DNA of 47,492 nt from Fibrobacter sp. (GCA_024398815.1 JAKSIL010000021.1:1-47492), one strand, 5' to 3'. Shown: positions 1-10,267, counted from the stretch's first letter. The notes: a model not told the origin generated them from the sequence alone. Made by a program: numbers and translations.

Positions 1-40
1 TATTGAAAAAAAAAGTACGTTCGGGGCGATTTCTGTGATT

Positions 41-1222
<1,182 letters not shown>

Positions 1223-1232
1223 TTAGATTCTC

Positions 1233-1261
1233 TTGCCATTCCCGCAAGTTTTTGATATATT
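1233..1261 (+). promoter_or_regulatory. promoter of the trp leader / trpB
   Basis: TTGCCA at 1233-1238 and TATATT at 1256-1261 are separated by 17 nt. Transcription would start around 1268, at or one base before the leader-peptide ATG at 1269. A second candidate, an extended -10 TGATATAAT at 1211-1219, lies upstream and would give a leader of about 40 nt. The choice between them is inference. Confidence 0.7.
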
Positions 1262-1268
1262 TGGGGGT

Positions 1269-1316
1269 ATGAAAAACGTAACAAGCATCAAGTTCTGGTG
1301 GTGGCAGACCCTGTAA
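1269..1316 (+). CDS. trpL: trp leader peptide with three consecutive Trp codons
   Basis: A 15-codon reading frame encodes MKNVTSIKFWWWQTL and stops with TAA. Three successive TGG codons (1296-1304) sit just before the first strand of a hairpin set that ends in an intrinsic terminator, the arrangement of ribosome-mediated attenuation of trp genes. A stalled ribosome at these codons would mask strand 1 and allow the antiterminator. The ATG lies only 7 nt after the -10 box, so the mRNA is probably leaderless. A run of five G ends one base before the ATG and is too close to act as a normal ribosome binding site. The gene is too short for standard gene callers. Confidence 0.9.
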   Translation: MKNVTSIKFWWWQTL

Positions 1317-1383
1317 ATAGGAGTCTGGTATTTTTGTTTAGGTTTTCATAAAGATGCAGGCTCCTCGAAAGGAGCCTTTTTTT
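1305..1383 (+). promoter_or_regulatory. tryptophan transcription attenuator (1:2, 2:3, 3:4 hairpins)
   Basis: Three alternative pairings can be read directly. Strand 1, CAGACCC (1305-1311), pairs with strand 2 (1320-1327) with one bulged A. Strand 2, GGAGTCT (1320-1326), pairs over 7 bp, one of them a G-T wobble, with strand 3, AGGCTCC (1358-1364). Strand 3 pairs with strand 4, GGAGCCT (1371-1377), and is followed by seven T. Strands 2 and 4 differ by one base, as required for mutually exclusive structures. Abundant Trp-tRNA would let the ribosome reach the stop codon, covering part of strand 1 and 2, so that 3:4 terminates transcription before trpB. Confidence 0.9.
1358..1383 (+). terminator. 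attenuator terminator hairpin
   Basis: A 7-bp stem AGGCTCC/GGAGCCT can be extended by an inner T-A pair around a CGAA loop, and is followed by seven T. It lies between the leader peptide and trpB, 56 nt before the trpB start. Confidence 0.9.
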
Positions 1384-1438
1384 ATGATACCGGACGAGGA
1401 ACCTGTGAAGTTACACCCTTTTAAACGAGGAAAATAAA

Positions 1439-2824
1439 ATGAGAAATTCTCTCAAGATTGACGGACAGTGCAAGACTTACCTTAAAGAAGACGAGCTTCC
1501 GAAGGCATGGTACAATGTACGTGCCGACATGAAGAAGAAGCCGGCTCCGCTCCTCAACCCGAAGACTTTGAAGCCGGTCACTTTCGAAGACCTGCAGCCC
1601 GTTTTCTGCGACGAATGCATCAAGCAGGAACTGGACGAAACGACAGCCTACTTCCCGATTCCGGAAGATATCCTGACGTTCTACAAGATGTACCGCCCGA
1701 GTCCACTCGTTCGCGCCTACTTCTTGGAACAGGCCCTCGGCACACCAGCACACATCTACTACAAGTTCGAAGGTAACAACACGAGCGGTAGCCACAAGCT
1801 GAACTCCGCCATCGCCCAAGCCTACTACGCAAAGCAGCAAGGCCTCAAGGGCGTCACCACGGAAACGGGTGCCGGCCAGTGGGGCACGGCTCTCAGCATG
1901 GCCTGCGCCTTCTTCGACCTGGATTGCCAGGTTTACATGGTCAAGTGCAGTTACGAACAGAAGCCGCACCGCCGCGAAGTGATTCGCACCTACGGCGGCA
2001 AGGTGACTCCGTCCCCGTCCATGACGACCGAAGTCGGCCGCAAGATCAACGCGGAATTCCCGGGTGCAACGGGTAGCCTCGGCTGCGCCATTTCCGAAGC
2101 CGTCGAAGCCGCCAGGTCCCAGGAAGGTTACCGCTACGTTCTCGGCTCTGTGCTTAACCAGGTGCTTTTGCACCAGACGGTGATTGGTCTCGAAACGCAG
2201 GCAGCTCTCAAGAAGCTTGGCGTCAAGGCCGATACCATCATCGGTTGCGCAGGCGGCGGCAGTAACCTCGGCGGTCTCATCAGCCCGTTCGTCGGTGAAA
2301 AGCTCCGTGGCGAAGCGGACTACAAGTTCATCGCCGTGGAACCGGCAAGCTGCCCGAGCCTCACTCGCGGCAAGTACGCCTACGACTACTGCGATACCGG
2401 ATGCGTCTGCCCGATGGCCAAGATGTACACGCTCGGAAGCAAGTTCATGCCTTCTGCAAGCCACGCCGGCGGTCTGCGCTACCACGGCATGAGCACCATC
2501 CTCTCTGAACTTTACGACCAGGGAATCATGGAAGCTCGCTCCGTGGAACAGACCAAGGTGTTCGAAGCTGCAGAAACCTTCGCCCGCACCGAAGGCATCC
2601 TCCCCGCTCCGGAAAGTAGCCACGCCATCCGCGTCGCTATGGACGAAGCCCTGGAATGCAAGAAGACAGGCGAAGCGAAGAACATCGTGTTCGGCCTTAC
2701 CGGCACGGGTTACTTCGACATGATGAGCTACGCTCGCTTCAACGACGGTACGATGGGCGACTACATCCCGACCGACGAAGAAATCCAGGCAAGCTTCGCT
2801 AAAATGCCCCATATAGACCGCTAG
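1439..2824 (+). CDS. trpB: TrpB2-type tryptophan synthase beta chain
   Basis: PLP enzyme joining indole and serine to make tryptophan. The length (461 aa) and sequence style fit the TrpB2 / TrpB-related branch rather than the roughly 400-aa TrpB1. The PLP lysine is in SGSHKLNSA (Lys120), the catalytic Glu in TETGAGQWGTALS (Glu142), and the phosphate-binding glycines in GCAGGGSNLGG. The ATG has a GAGGA ribosome binding site 7 nt upstream. It stands alone: no trpA or other trp gene is adjacent. Control by a Trp-codon attenuator argues that this TrpB2 has a genuine role in making tryptophan, perhaps from free indole. That physiological point is inference. Confidence 0.93.
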   Translation: MRNSLKIDGQCKTYLKEDELPKAWYNVRADMKKKPAPLLNPKTLKPVTFEDLQPVFCDECIKQELDETTAYFPIPEDILTFYKMYRPSPLVRAYFLEQALGTPAHIYYKFEGNNTSGSHKLNSAIAQAYYAKQQGLKGVTTETGAGQWGTALSMACAFFDLDCQVYMVKCSYEQKPHRREVIRTYGGKVTPSPSMTTEVGRKINAEFPGATGSLGCAISEAVEAARSQEGYRYVLGSVLNQVLLHQTVIGLETQAALKKLGVKADTIIGCAGGGSNLGGLISPFVGEKLRGEADYKFIAVEPASCPSLTRGKYAYDYCDTGCVCPMAKMYTLGSKFMPSASHAGGLRYHGMSTILSELYDQGIMEARSVEQTKVFEAAETFARTEGILPAPESSHAIRVAMDEALECKKTGEAKNIVFGLTGTGYFDMMSYARFNDGTMGDYIPTDEEIQASFAKMPHIDR

Positions 2825-2870
2825 CGCTAAGGCTAAAATAACCGCTGTTATGCGCTAGCTCTCGCGAACA

Positions 2871-2895
2871 CGCCCGGTTAATACCGGGCGCTTTT
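2871..2895 (+). terminator. terminator after trpB
   Basis: CGCCCGG (2871-2877) pairs with CCGGGCG (2884-2890) around a 6-nt loop and is followed by CTTTT, 46 nt after the trpB stop codon. Confidence 0.85.
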
Positions 2896-2955
2896 CGCTC
2901 ACGGTAGATCTGTAAACAACGCAAGCATGCAATAAACTGCGCAAAAATTAAAAGA

Positions 2956-3278
2956 TACCAGCCAAAAAGGCAGAAATGCGAATTTGGCTGGTATTTTTTT
3001 TGTTCTTGAGGAGCGTAACACCAGCTAAATGCTAGAAAATTGAATTTTAGCCCGTGTGTTCAAAGCAAGGGCTCGTTTTGGCACCAGCCAAATGCGCGAA
3101 AATGGCAATTTAGCTGGTGTCAAAAGCGGATGATAACGAAATTCAATGGTTCATTTGGTGCTCTTTGGCAACAAGACACCAGCCAAAACGAGGAAAAACG
3201 TTTTTTGGCCTGTGCCCGCTGTGCAAAAGCACTGTTTTGGCACCAGCCAAATTTGCAAAATAGTGAATTTGGCCGGTG
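2956..3278. repeat. array of five 38-nt hairpins (CACCAGCCAAA / TTTGGCTGGTG arms)
   Basis: Five units start at 2956, 3019, 3082, 3177 and 3241. Each has an 11-nt left arm near CACCAGCCAAA, a 16-nt loop and a right arm near TTTGGCTGGTG, always totalling 38 nt. Gaps between units are 25, 25, 57 and 26 nt. Arms vary but mostly keep pairing; units 2 and 4 carry arm mismatches. Loops diverge. Only the first unit is followed by a T run (8 T). The array fills the gap between convergent genes (trpB and the secreted HEXXH protein). No protein is encoded here that I can support. Confidence 0.85.
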
Positions 3279-3321
3279 TTTTCAGATTTCAGCGGAATTT
3301 TTCAGATGGTGTTGGGCAAAT

Positions 3322-5649
3322 TTAGAGCCTTATTTTCAAAGTTTTATGGCTTTGCGAGTCTTGAATGAGGTAAACTCCGCGAGGAGCCGCAAATGTTTTA
3401 AGCATATCGCGTGCTTCGGTAGCATTTTTAGCTTTAACTTGTCCGAGGAATTTCCCGTTCACACTGAAAACGTTGTACTGTGTTTCGGCTGTTGTCAATG
3501 GAGCGAATGTTTGGACGATTGTGGTATTGTCGCCTTCCCCGCCTTCGGAGCCTGGATCCGAATCAACCACAGAATCTTCGGCGATGGCGTACCATTTGGC
3601 ACTTGCGTAATCTGCTGTGGCATCGGTCGGCGGTTCCGTCAGGTTTGCGCCGAAGTTTGCGTTGTTCAGCATGTCGGTATTGACCATGCCATAGAACACG
3701 CCCTTCGTGATTTCCCTGTCAAAATTGTTTTCGAGGTCGCCGCGAATTTGTGCGGTTCCGCTGAGTTTCTTGTCGGTCACGGCCCACATCACGCCGTAAA
3801 CCTGGGCGTCGTCTGCGATGGTGCTGTTCACGATTATGGAAATCGCACCGACTTTTGCATTCCCCGAAATGGAGCCGCTCACAAGCCAGGCGTCATCTTC
3901 CAAAATGGCGTTATCGCTGATGGTACCTGCACTGACCAAGGCGCGGCCGCGAACAACAGCCTTACCGCTGATGGTTCCGCCATCGACCACGGCGAAATCT
4001 TCGATGCGGGCGTTTCCGCTAATGGTTCCGCCGTTTACCACGGCATTCGGGCCCACATAAACGGTAGCATCCACTTTAGCCTTACTGCTCACCATGCCTC
4101 CGCCATTGCTGTGGGCCGTATAGCCGCTTCCGCTCGGCTTCCAGAAATCCTTGTTGTAACCTTCGGGGCTGCCGTTTTCAACTTCAATCATGTACGGGTA
4201 GCGGTAAATGCTGTAGTAGAACTGGTCCCACAAAATCAGCTGCATTTGTTTTGGTGCGGCAGTCACCACGAGCCAAAGCGCCTTGTCGTCTTTTTTCGTG
4301 TCGAGGGAAATGTTCGCCGCGGTATCGAGCACGAGTTCGCTGTAACGCGGAGTTCCGTCGCTTCCTTCGGCCACGAGCGCAAATGCCCATTGGCTCGCCG
4401 GATCAGGGAGTGCGTCGGGGGCGTAGTTGCACCAGTCGTAATGCTTGCCCATGTAATCGTCCGTATTGTCACCAAAGCACTTGTAGCCATTCACGGTCTT
4501 TTTACTTTGTACAATGCCGCGGAATTTTACAGTCACCTTCCCTACGGAATCCGGATAAATGCGCACCAGGTTATAGCCCCAGCGCTGCGGAGCCCAGTAA
4601 CTCGGCACAACATAACGCGCGGGCACGCTTTTTGCGCCGACATTCCCTTCAACGGAACTGGCATTTCCTTCAACTTCGTCGTCCGCAATCATTTTATTCA
4701 GCATCGTAACGCGAGTGTGCCTGCGGTAATTGTCCCAGCCCGAAAGGTCGCGGCGGGTCTTAAATTCGTAATCGCCATAAGATTTTTTGTACAGAGCCTT
4801 TTTCGCAGGGGCATACTCCAGCGTTGCGTTCTTCATGGCGAACTTTCCGAATTCCCTGTTCAAATCCTCGAGCGACCAGTCGTAAACCATCATCATTGCC
4901 GTAAAAGGCGTCTGTTCCATACGACCCTGCTCACCATCGTGTATGGATTCCATCCAGATGCGGTTCACTTCGGCGGCGCCCTTGTTTCCACCGCCAAATT
5001 CCTCCTTGAGGTGCTCCAAAAATTGCCAGTTGCAGTAACGGTCGCGCGTCGAGCCGTAGTAAAGGTACGGGTAATTAATCAGGTATTCCGAGCAGTGCGC
5101 GTCGTTCGGATTGTACTGGTGCGCCATCCAGTTGGCGTGGCTTTCCGCAAACCAGCCCGCATGGGAATTGTTCCCCATCCATCCGGCGACGCCCTGCAAT
5201 CCGTGGGCGAACTCGTGCGAAGTTCCCCAGTAATCCTTCAGGGAACCTACCCCAATCCACATTCCGGGCCCGTATTCGCCATTAAGGCCCTTCACGTAAT
5301 CCTGGCCGCCATAAAGCGACGACATCACGGCATTTTCAAAAACGTAAATGTTGCTCTTGAGTTTCTTATCGGGGCTTTTCGGGAACGGAAGCATCCATCC
5401 GAGCGAATCCGTGTAGAACGTAAAGACCTTCTCGAGCGACTGGAGAACGCCCTCGGCATCGGCCTCCGGGATGGAAACGTTGTTCGGGGCACCTTGGTCG
5501 GTTGTCGGTTTTTTGCACACTTCGAAGTGCGCCGATTCCTTGATCTGCGTGAAGCCGTTACTTTGGCACTGGTTTTCCCAAGTCACGGCAAAAGACAAAC
5601 TCGCAACTGCAGCAACGTTTAAAAAAAACTTTACTGATAATTTTCCCAT
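3322..5649 (-). CDS. secreted DUF6055-like zinc-peptidase-like protein with hexapeptide-like repeats and C-terminal sorting domain
   Basis: 775 residues counted from the ATG at 5649, chosen over a start 24 nt upstream because a GGAGA ribosome binding site lies 5 nt before it and the signal peptide MGKLSVKFFLNVAAVASLSFA then follows directly. Residues 145-149 are HEFAH with a Glu about 20 residues later in GWFAESHANW, a gluzincin-like metal site as in DUF6055 proteins. Residues of roughly 540-640 form short repeats of the type GGTISGNA..., suggesting a left-handed beta-helix stalk. The last 50 residues (VFSVNGKFLG...GVYLI) resemble a type IX sorting domain. Substrate unknown; catalytic activity is inferred from the motif only. 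Confidence 0.75.
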   Translation of the reverse strand: MGKLSVKFFLNVAAVASLSFAVTWENQCQSNGFTQIKESAHFEVCKKPTTDQGAPNNVSIPEADAEGVLQSLEKVFTFYTDSLGWMLPFPKSPDKKLKSNIYVFENAVMSSLYGGQDYVKGLNGEYGPGMWIGVGSLKDYWGTSHEFAHGLQGVAGWMGNNSHAGWFAESHANWMAHQYNPNDAHCSEYLINYPYLYYGSTRDRYCNWQFLEHLKEEFGGGNKGAAEVNRIWMESIHDGEQGRMEQTPFTAMMMVYDWSLEDLNREFGKFAMKNATLEYAPAKKALYKKSYGDYEFKTRRDLSGWDNYRRHTRVTMLNKMIADDEVEGNASSVEGNVGAKSVPARYVVPSYWAPQRWGYNLVRIYPDSVGKVTVKFRGIVQSKKTVNGYKCFGDNTDDYMGKHYDWCNYAPDALPDPASQWAFALVAEGSDGTPRYSELVLDTAANISLDTKKDDKALWLVVTAAPKQMQLILWDQFYYSIYRYPYMIEVENGSPEGYNKDFWKPSGSGYTAHSNGGGMVSSKAKVDATVYVGPNAVVNGGTISGNARIEDFAVVDGGTISGKAVVRGRALVSAGTISDNAILEDDAWLVSGSISGNAKVGAISIIVNSTIADDAQVYGVMWAVTDKKLSGTAQIRGDLENNFDREITKGVFYGMVNTDMLNNANFGANLTEPPTDATADYASAKWYAIAEDSVVDSDPGSEGGEGDNTTIVQTFAPLTTAETQYNVFSVNGKFLGQVKAKNATEARDMLKTFAAPRGVYLIQDSQSHKTLKIRL

Positions 5650-5774
5650 TTTCGTCTCCACAAACAACCCCAAGGAAAACCTTGGATGATTATAAATAGA
5701 ATATATGTAAAAAAGCCTTACGAAGGTAAAGCCATTAGGATTTTTACAAACAATAAGTTTAAAAAAGCATTAAA

Positions 5775-6665
5775 TTAGGGCTTGTTACGGCCTAAATTTT
5801 TGAAATCGGGTAAAAGCTTCACACAATTCGTGTCTTTAGGAGCGTTCCTGTAAAGAACGAGTTCCTGCGTAAAGAAGCCCTTGCTGCTCGAAGAAACGGT
5901 CCACTTTGTGCCAGCAGGGCAACTATTCAGCGGCACATTCGAAATGGCAGTAAAACGGCTTCCTGTTACCTTGTACGTAAAATATTCCGTCGATACGGAA
6001 TCAGGCAGCTGAAGCGCCTTCGGCCCCCCGACAACCTTCTTTTTTGCAAAATAGTCCTTCTGGGCATTGATATAGACCAACGCCTGCTGGTCCAGTTCCT
6101 GCACGGCGGCTTCGACATTCGAGGCTTCAGCAGCATTGGAGCAGGCACGCACGCACAAACTCACCACCAATATGGCGATAATGATCACAGCCACGACGGC
6201 AACAACCTTTGCCGACGGACCATGACATTTCACATTTTTTAAAGCTTTCAAAGATTCGCCTGTTTCGGAAACGGATTCGCCCTCAGCACATCCGCAATCC
6301 GTCCACCTGAGCAACTTGAGCGCCACAAGTACATGGCCAAACTGCCTTGGAAGAGCAAGGCCTACGACGGCCACCACGAGCAAAACCACAGCCAAGACCA
6401 TCAGCACGATCAATGCCGTATCGGCCGTTGGCAAAATGTTTTCCACTTCTTTCAGCAATCCGTAAAGTTTCTTGTCTTCGGGGAAGTTTTGCAGAGCCAT
6501 CCGGCCAGTAAAGTTCGAATAGCGCGCAATCCCCATTTTCACGCCCTCGCCGGCCACCTGCAAAACGGTAACGAGAATGCGCTCGATAAGCAAGCAGAAC
6601 ATGCCAAGCAAAGCTATGCAGCTTGCGATGACACGTGCGGTTCTGACGGGAGTAAAGCCTTTCAT
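5775..6665 (-). CDS. membrane protein with a pilin-like C-terminal domain
   Basis: 296 residues. Membrane segments lie near residues 10-35, 78-105 and 150-175. After the third segment comes an acidic helix (NVEAAVQELDQQALVYINAQKDYFAKK) and a compact region with two Cys that recalls the globular part of type IV pilin-like proteins. Its ATG is only 2 nt after the stop codon of the preceding acyltransferase/synthetase gene, so the two are cotranscribed. Function is not recognised; the pilin resemblance is by eye only. Confidence 0.6.
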   Translation of the reverse strand: MKGFTPVRTARVIASCIALLGMFCLLIERILVTVLQVAGEGVKMGIARYSNFTGRMALQNFPEDKKLYGLLKEVENILPTADTALIVLMVLAVVLLVVAVVGLALPRQFGHVLVALKLLRWTDCGCAEGESVSETGESLKALKNVKCHGPSAKVVAVVAVIIIAILVVSLCVRACSNAAEASNVEAAVQELDQQALVYINAQKDYFAKKKVVGGPKALQLPDSVSTEYFTYKVTGSRFTAISNVPLNSCPAGTKWTVSSSSKGFFTQELVLYRNAPKDTNCVKLLPDFKNLGRNKP

Positions 6666-6667
6666 GA

Positions 6668-9600
6668 CTACTTCTTTTCCACGAGTTCCTTGGCAATCTT
6701 CTTGGCCGTGGTAAAGTCGGCCTTGCCGGTGCCGAGTTTGGGAATGGCTTCCAACTTGAAGGCGATGGAGGGAATCATGAGTGGCGGCATTCCGCTACCG
6801 CGCAACTCCGAAATCACGTCGGAAGGTTCCTTTTCGCCCTGGTACAAAAGCACAATCTTTTCGCCCTTGGCGCTATCCGGAATGGACGTGATGACGTAAT
6901 CCTTGCCTTCGAGGACCTTGGTATCTTGGATTTTCTTTTCGACGGCGCCCATGCTCACCATTTCACCACCGAGTTTTGCAAAGCGGCTGTAACGGTCCAC
7001 GATAGTGAGGAAGCCGTCTTCGTCAAGAAATCCCTTGTCGCCGGTGCGGTAGTAGTCGCGACCATCGATGTTGGTCATGACGCTCTTGGTGCGTTCCGGG
7101 TCCTTGAGGTAGCCTTCCATCACTTGGCAGCCGCCAATGAGAATCATGCCGGCTTCGCCTGTTGGCAGCGGTTCATTGGTATCGGGGTCCACAATCAAGA
7201 AGAGAGAGCCTGGGAGCGGCATGCCTACGGTACCGGGCTTGTTGTTCACCTGCATGGTCATGTAGTCGCTGCGGAGCGTGTTTTCTGTATTGGTGGAAGC
7301 CACCGGAGCGGTCTCGGTGCAGCCGTAGCCTTCGAAGATTTCCTTGCCGAACTTGAGGCGGAACGCAGTGGCAAGTTCCGGACGCATGGCTTCGGCACCG
7401 GCGATGATGATTCGCACGTACTTCATGGCCATCGGATGCACGTAGCGGCTGATGGTAAAGGCGCGGAGGAATGTTGGCGTCGCTACAAGGGCGGAAACCT
7501 TGAATTCGGCGCAGACGCGGGCCATCGTCTTCACGTCGGTGGGGTCCGCCACAGCCACAATCGGGCTGCCTTCCGTAAGGTTCAAGAGCGTCGTCACCGT
7601 AAGTCCGAAACTGTGGAACAACGGAAGTTCCGAAAGCATCACGTCGTTGCGGTTCACGTTAAAGATACAGGCCAACTGCTGGATGTTGCCCATGAGGTTC
7701 CTGTGGCTGAGCTTGACGCCCTTGGGAGTGCCTTCGGAGCCGGAACTGAACACGATGGCTGCAGTGGAGCGCATGGAAACTCGCTTGCGGAACAGCATCT
7801 TGATAATCCAGGCCGGAGAGAACATGCAGAAGAACATGAAGAATGCAATCTTCGCCTTTGGAATTTCCTTCATCAGGTCTTCGGCATAAAGAAGCTTGAG
7901 ATTTTCATCGGCGATTTGCGTGTAGTCATTTCCGCGACGTTTGAGTTTGTCCATGAACATGCGGCTGGTGATGACAGTCTTGATGTCGGCTCGACCGCTG
8001 CAAAGTTTTACGATTTCGACAGACGACGTGTAGTTCAGGTTCACGTTGGTCTTGCCACGAAGCCAGAGGGCCAAGTTCACAATGACGCCTGCGGGGCTTG
8101 GCGGAAGCATGATGCCAACATTCTGTTCGTCAGATCCGAGTTTTTTGTTCAAAAGCCTGCTGAACGCGATGACGGCGCCCATGAGCTTGTAACCGGAGAA
8201 GTGGCCTCCATCGGGATTGTAAATGGCAGGGCCGTTTTTCACATATTTCTTGTATGTCTTGACCCAGCTTTCGGCGATGGGCTTGAGGAACGACACGGAG
8301 TAGTCCCAGGCATCGATGGAAATCTTGCGGATAATGGCGCGGACTTCGTTGGCCGGTGTCGTGTTCGGAATGGTTTCGCCAAAGGCTATGGTAACGGCAC
8401 GTTCGGCAGAAGCCCCGTACATGTCGGAACCGCTGTAACTGAAGTTGGAACCCCAAAGGCCTTGAATGTAGAACGGTACCACGGGGGCGTCGGTCCCCTC
8501 CACCGCCTTGGAGTAATCAATGCTGAAAGGTTCGACGTGAGGAGACTTGGAAACTTCACCAGTGGGGAAAATAACAACAGAATGGCCTGCCAAAAGCTGC
8601 TGACGGATGCGTTCCATGGCGTCTTCGGGGTGGCGATTGTCTATACGGATCATGCCCAAGCGCTTGAGCATGGACCTCAAATACCATTTTTCGAAGTGGT
8701 CCTTGTTGCTTGCGATGCAAAGCGGACGGGGGCAAGCCATCTGCACCATCGCCCAGTCGATAAAGCTGTGGTGGTTGCCGACCAAAAGCACAGGTCCGTC
8801 GTTCGGGATATTACCCACGTTCAAGACGCGAATCTTGTAACGGCTGAACACCAGGCGCAAGAGCGAGCGCACCAGGGCCTGAGGCAAGTTCGAAATGGAC
8901 CAGAAGAATACGCCCACAGAAACAACGGCGAGCCCGATGAAATAGAACTGACGATTGATGCTGGTGTAACGCACCATCGAAGAGAACAGGAACAGGAATA
9001 CGATAAGCACCAACGCCTGGATGAGGTTCGCAAGCGCAATCACCCAGCCGGAGTTATTGGGGCGGGTGTTGTACTGCAACAAGGCGTTCACAGGTACGAG
9101 GAACATACCGCCAAAAATGCCGATACCTGCATAAATAATGGAGAGAGCGACGCCATTGCCCATGAACGGCACCAGGAACATGCAGATAGATGCGCCAATC
9201 ATTCCGAGAGGGATAAAGCCAGTCTCAATGAAGTCCTTGGAATTGTGAGCGGCAATGATGGAACCCACCATGAGGCCAGCAATGGCAAATGCCAAGTAAT
9301 TCTGAATCATTCCAACGGCATTGGAGCCCGACACATCCTGGAACATGAGAACGAACACCTGAGCCATGGCCCAGAACATGGAAAGGGCGATAATACAAGC
9401 GCGGAGAGTGCGATGACGCCAACCGAAGCTCAAACGGCGGCGCGCCACGGAGAACTTCACATTCTTGTCTTGATACTTGACCTTCGGCACAAGGAAACTC
9501 GCGACAGTGCCAAGAACACTAATGCCCGTCAAAATCCACGGAATCACCACGGACTTCGAAAGAATGTGGCCGACGGCTTCGTACTGCGCGAAAGCCTCCA

Positions 9601-10096
9601 TGTCGATGAGGTTCACGCCGACAATGGCAAGCCAGCAGGCGGCAATCATGCCAGCGAGGGAGAAAATCTGCAAAAAAGCGTTGGCATAGCTCAAATGGCG
9701 CACACCGAACATTTCACGCAAAATGGCGTACTTCGCCGTACTGTGAATGGCAAAACCGCAACAAAGGCCGATAGCGAGCCAGAAAGCCACACGGGGGCAG
9801 CCGCACGTGACGAGTACCGCCATCGCAATCACAAAGGACGTCATCATCAAGGAAGACCAGGCCAGCACCTTGTTCTTCGAGAACTTGTTGCTGAAGAATC
9901 CCGCAGGCCAAATCATGAGCACATAAGGCGCAATGAAGAACACCTGGAGCATGAAGCTCTGCCAGCTTTGACCGCTGCTTGCATTTACAAAAGACGTCGA
10001 TAGAATCTTCTGGGCGTAAATGAACACTCCCATCTGGACAAACGTCGTCGCGAGAATAGAAAGGAAATACCTAACAGAACCTTTTATTTTCCACAT
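6668..10096 (-). CDS. aas: fused MFS transporter (LplT-like) / lysophospholipid acyltransferase / acyl-ACP synthetase (Aas-like)
   Basis: One 1142-residue protein carries three activities of membrane phospholipid repair. Residues 1-400 are a 12-helix MFS-type domain similar to the lysophospholipid flippase LplT. A PlsC acyltransferase follows near residues 415-610 with the HX4D motif in NHHSFID. Residues from about 640 to the end are an AMP-binding acyl-ACP/CoA synthetase with the P-loop VFSSGSEGTPKGVKLSH, GYGCTETAP and YRTGDKGFLDEDG. In E. coli lplT and aas are separate adjacent genes; triple fusions are known in other phyla. No ribosome binding site is evident before the ATG. A small membrane protein follows after 2 nt. 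Confidence 0.92.
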   Translation of the reverse strand: MWKIKGSVRYFLSILATTFVQMGVFIYAQKILSTSFVNASSGQSWQSFMLQVFFIAPYVLMIWPAGFFSNKFSKNKVLAWSSLMMTSFVIAMAVLVTCGCPRVAFWLAIGLCCGFAIHSTAKYAILREMFGVRHLSYANAFLQIFSLAGMIAACWLAIVGVNLIDMEAFAQYEAVGHILSKSVVIPWILTGISVLGTVASFLVPKVKYQDKNVKFSVARRRLSFGWRHRTLRACIIALSMFWAMAQVFVLMFQDVSGSNAVGMIQNYLAFAIAGLMVGSIIAAHNSKDFIETGFIPLGMIGASICMFLVPFMGNGVALSIIYAGIGIFGGMFLVPVNALLQYNTRPNNSGWVIALANLIQALVLIVFLFLFSSMVRYTSINRQFYFIGLAVVSVGVFFWSISNLPQALVRSLLRLVFSRYKIRVLNVGNIPNDGPVLLVGNHHSFIDWAMVQMACPRPLCIASNKDHFEKWYLRSMLKRLGMIRIDNRHPEDAMERIRQQLLAGHSVVIFPTGEVSKSPHVEPFSIDYSKAVEGTDAPVVPFYIQGLWGSNFSYSGSDMYGASAERAVTIAFGETIPNTTPANEVRAIIRKISIDAWDYSVSFLKPIAESWVKTYKKYVKNGPAIYNPDGGHFSGYKLMGAVIAFSRLLNKKLGSDEQNVGIMLPPSPAGVIVNLALWLRGKTNVNLNYTSSVEIVKLCSGRADIKTVITSRMFMDKLKRRGNDYTQIADENLKLLYAEDLMKEIPKAKIAFFMFFCMFSPAWIIKMLFRKRVSMRSTAAIVFSSGSEGTPKGVKLSHRNLMGNIQQLACIFNVNRNDVMLSELPLFHSFGLTVTTLLNLTEGSPIVAVADPTDVKTMARVCAEFKVSALVATPTFLRAFTISRYVHPMAMKYVRIIIAGAEAMRPELATAFRLKFGKEIFEGYGCTETAPVASTNTENTLRSDYMTMQVNNKPGTVGMPLPGSLFLIVDPDTNEPLPTGEAGMILIGGCQVMEGYLKDPERTKSVMTNIDGRDYYRTGDKGFLDEDGFLTIVDRYSRFAKLGGEMVSMGAVEKKIQDTKVLEGKDYVITSIPDSAKGEKIVLLYQGEKEPSDVISELRGSGMPPLMIPSIAFKLEAIPKLGTGKADFTTAKKIAKELVEKK

Positions 10097-10267
10097 GATT
10101 TGATGGACCTATAAAAAAACATTTGTACGAAAGTTAGAAATAAACCAACAAAACGTAGCCCGACAGAGCCACGCTTTGCAATTTTTTTTGTTTTTTTTCA
10201 GGTTTTAGCTTACAAAACAACTACAAAGAACTTTCACGGGGGCAACCGCAAAGATTCCGCGCAAAAA

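Noticed and set aside
2956..3278. CRISPR array
   Set aside because: Unit arms vary, loops are not conserved, gaps are 25-57 nt and no cas gene is near. The units are hairpins rather than exact repeats.
3040..5622. An 860-codon open frame opposite the secreted HEXXH protein
   Set aside because: It covers the hairpin array, has no ribosome binding site, signal or domain, and simply mirrors the codon structure of the real gene on the other strand.
6926..10003. A 1025-codon open frame antisense to the acyltransferase/synthetase fusion
   Set aside because: His/Gly-rich composition typical of an antisense shadow; the opposite strand has clear domains throughout.
10097..10267. Possible small gene or regulatory RNA between aas and pepP
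   Set aside because: Only AT-rich sequence without a convincing frame, hairpin or promoter; nothing supportable was found.
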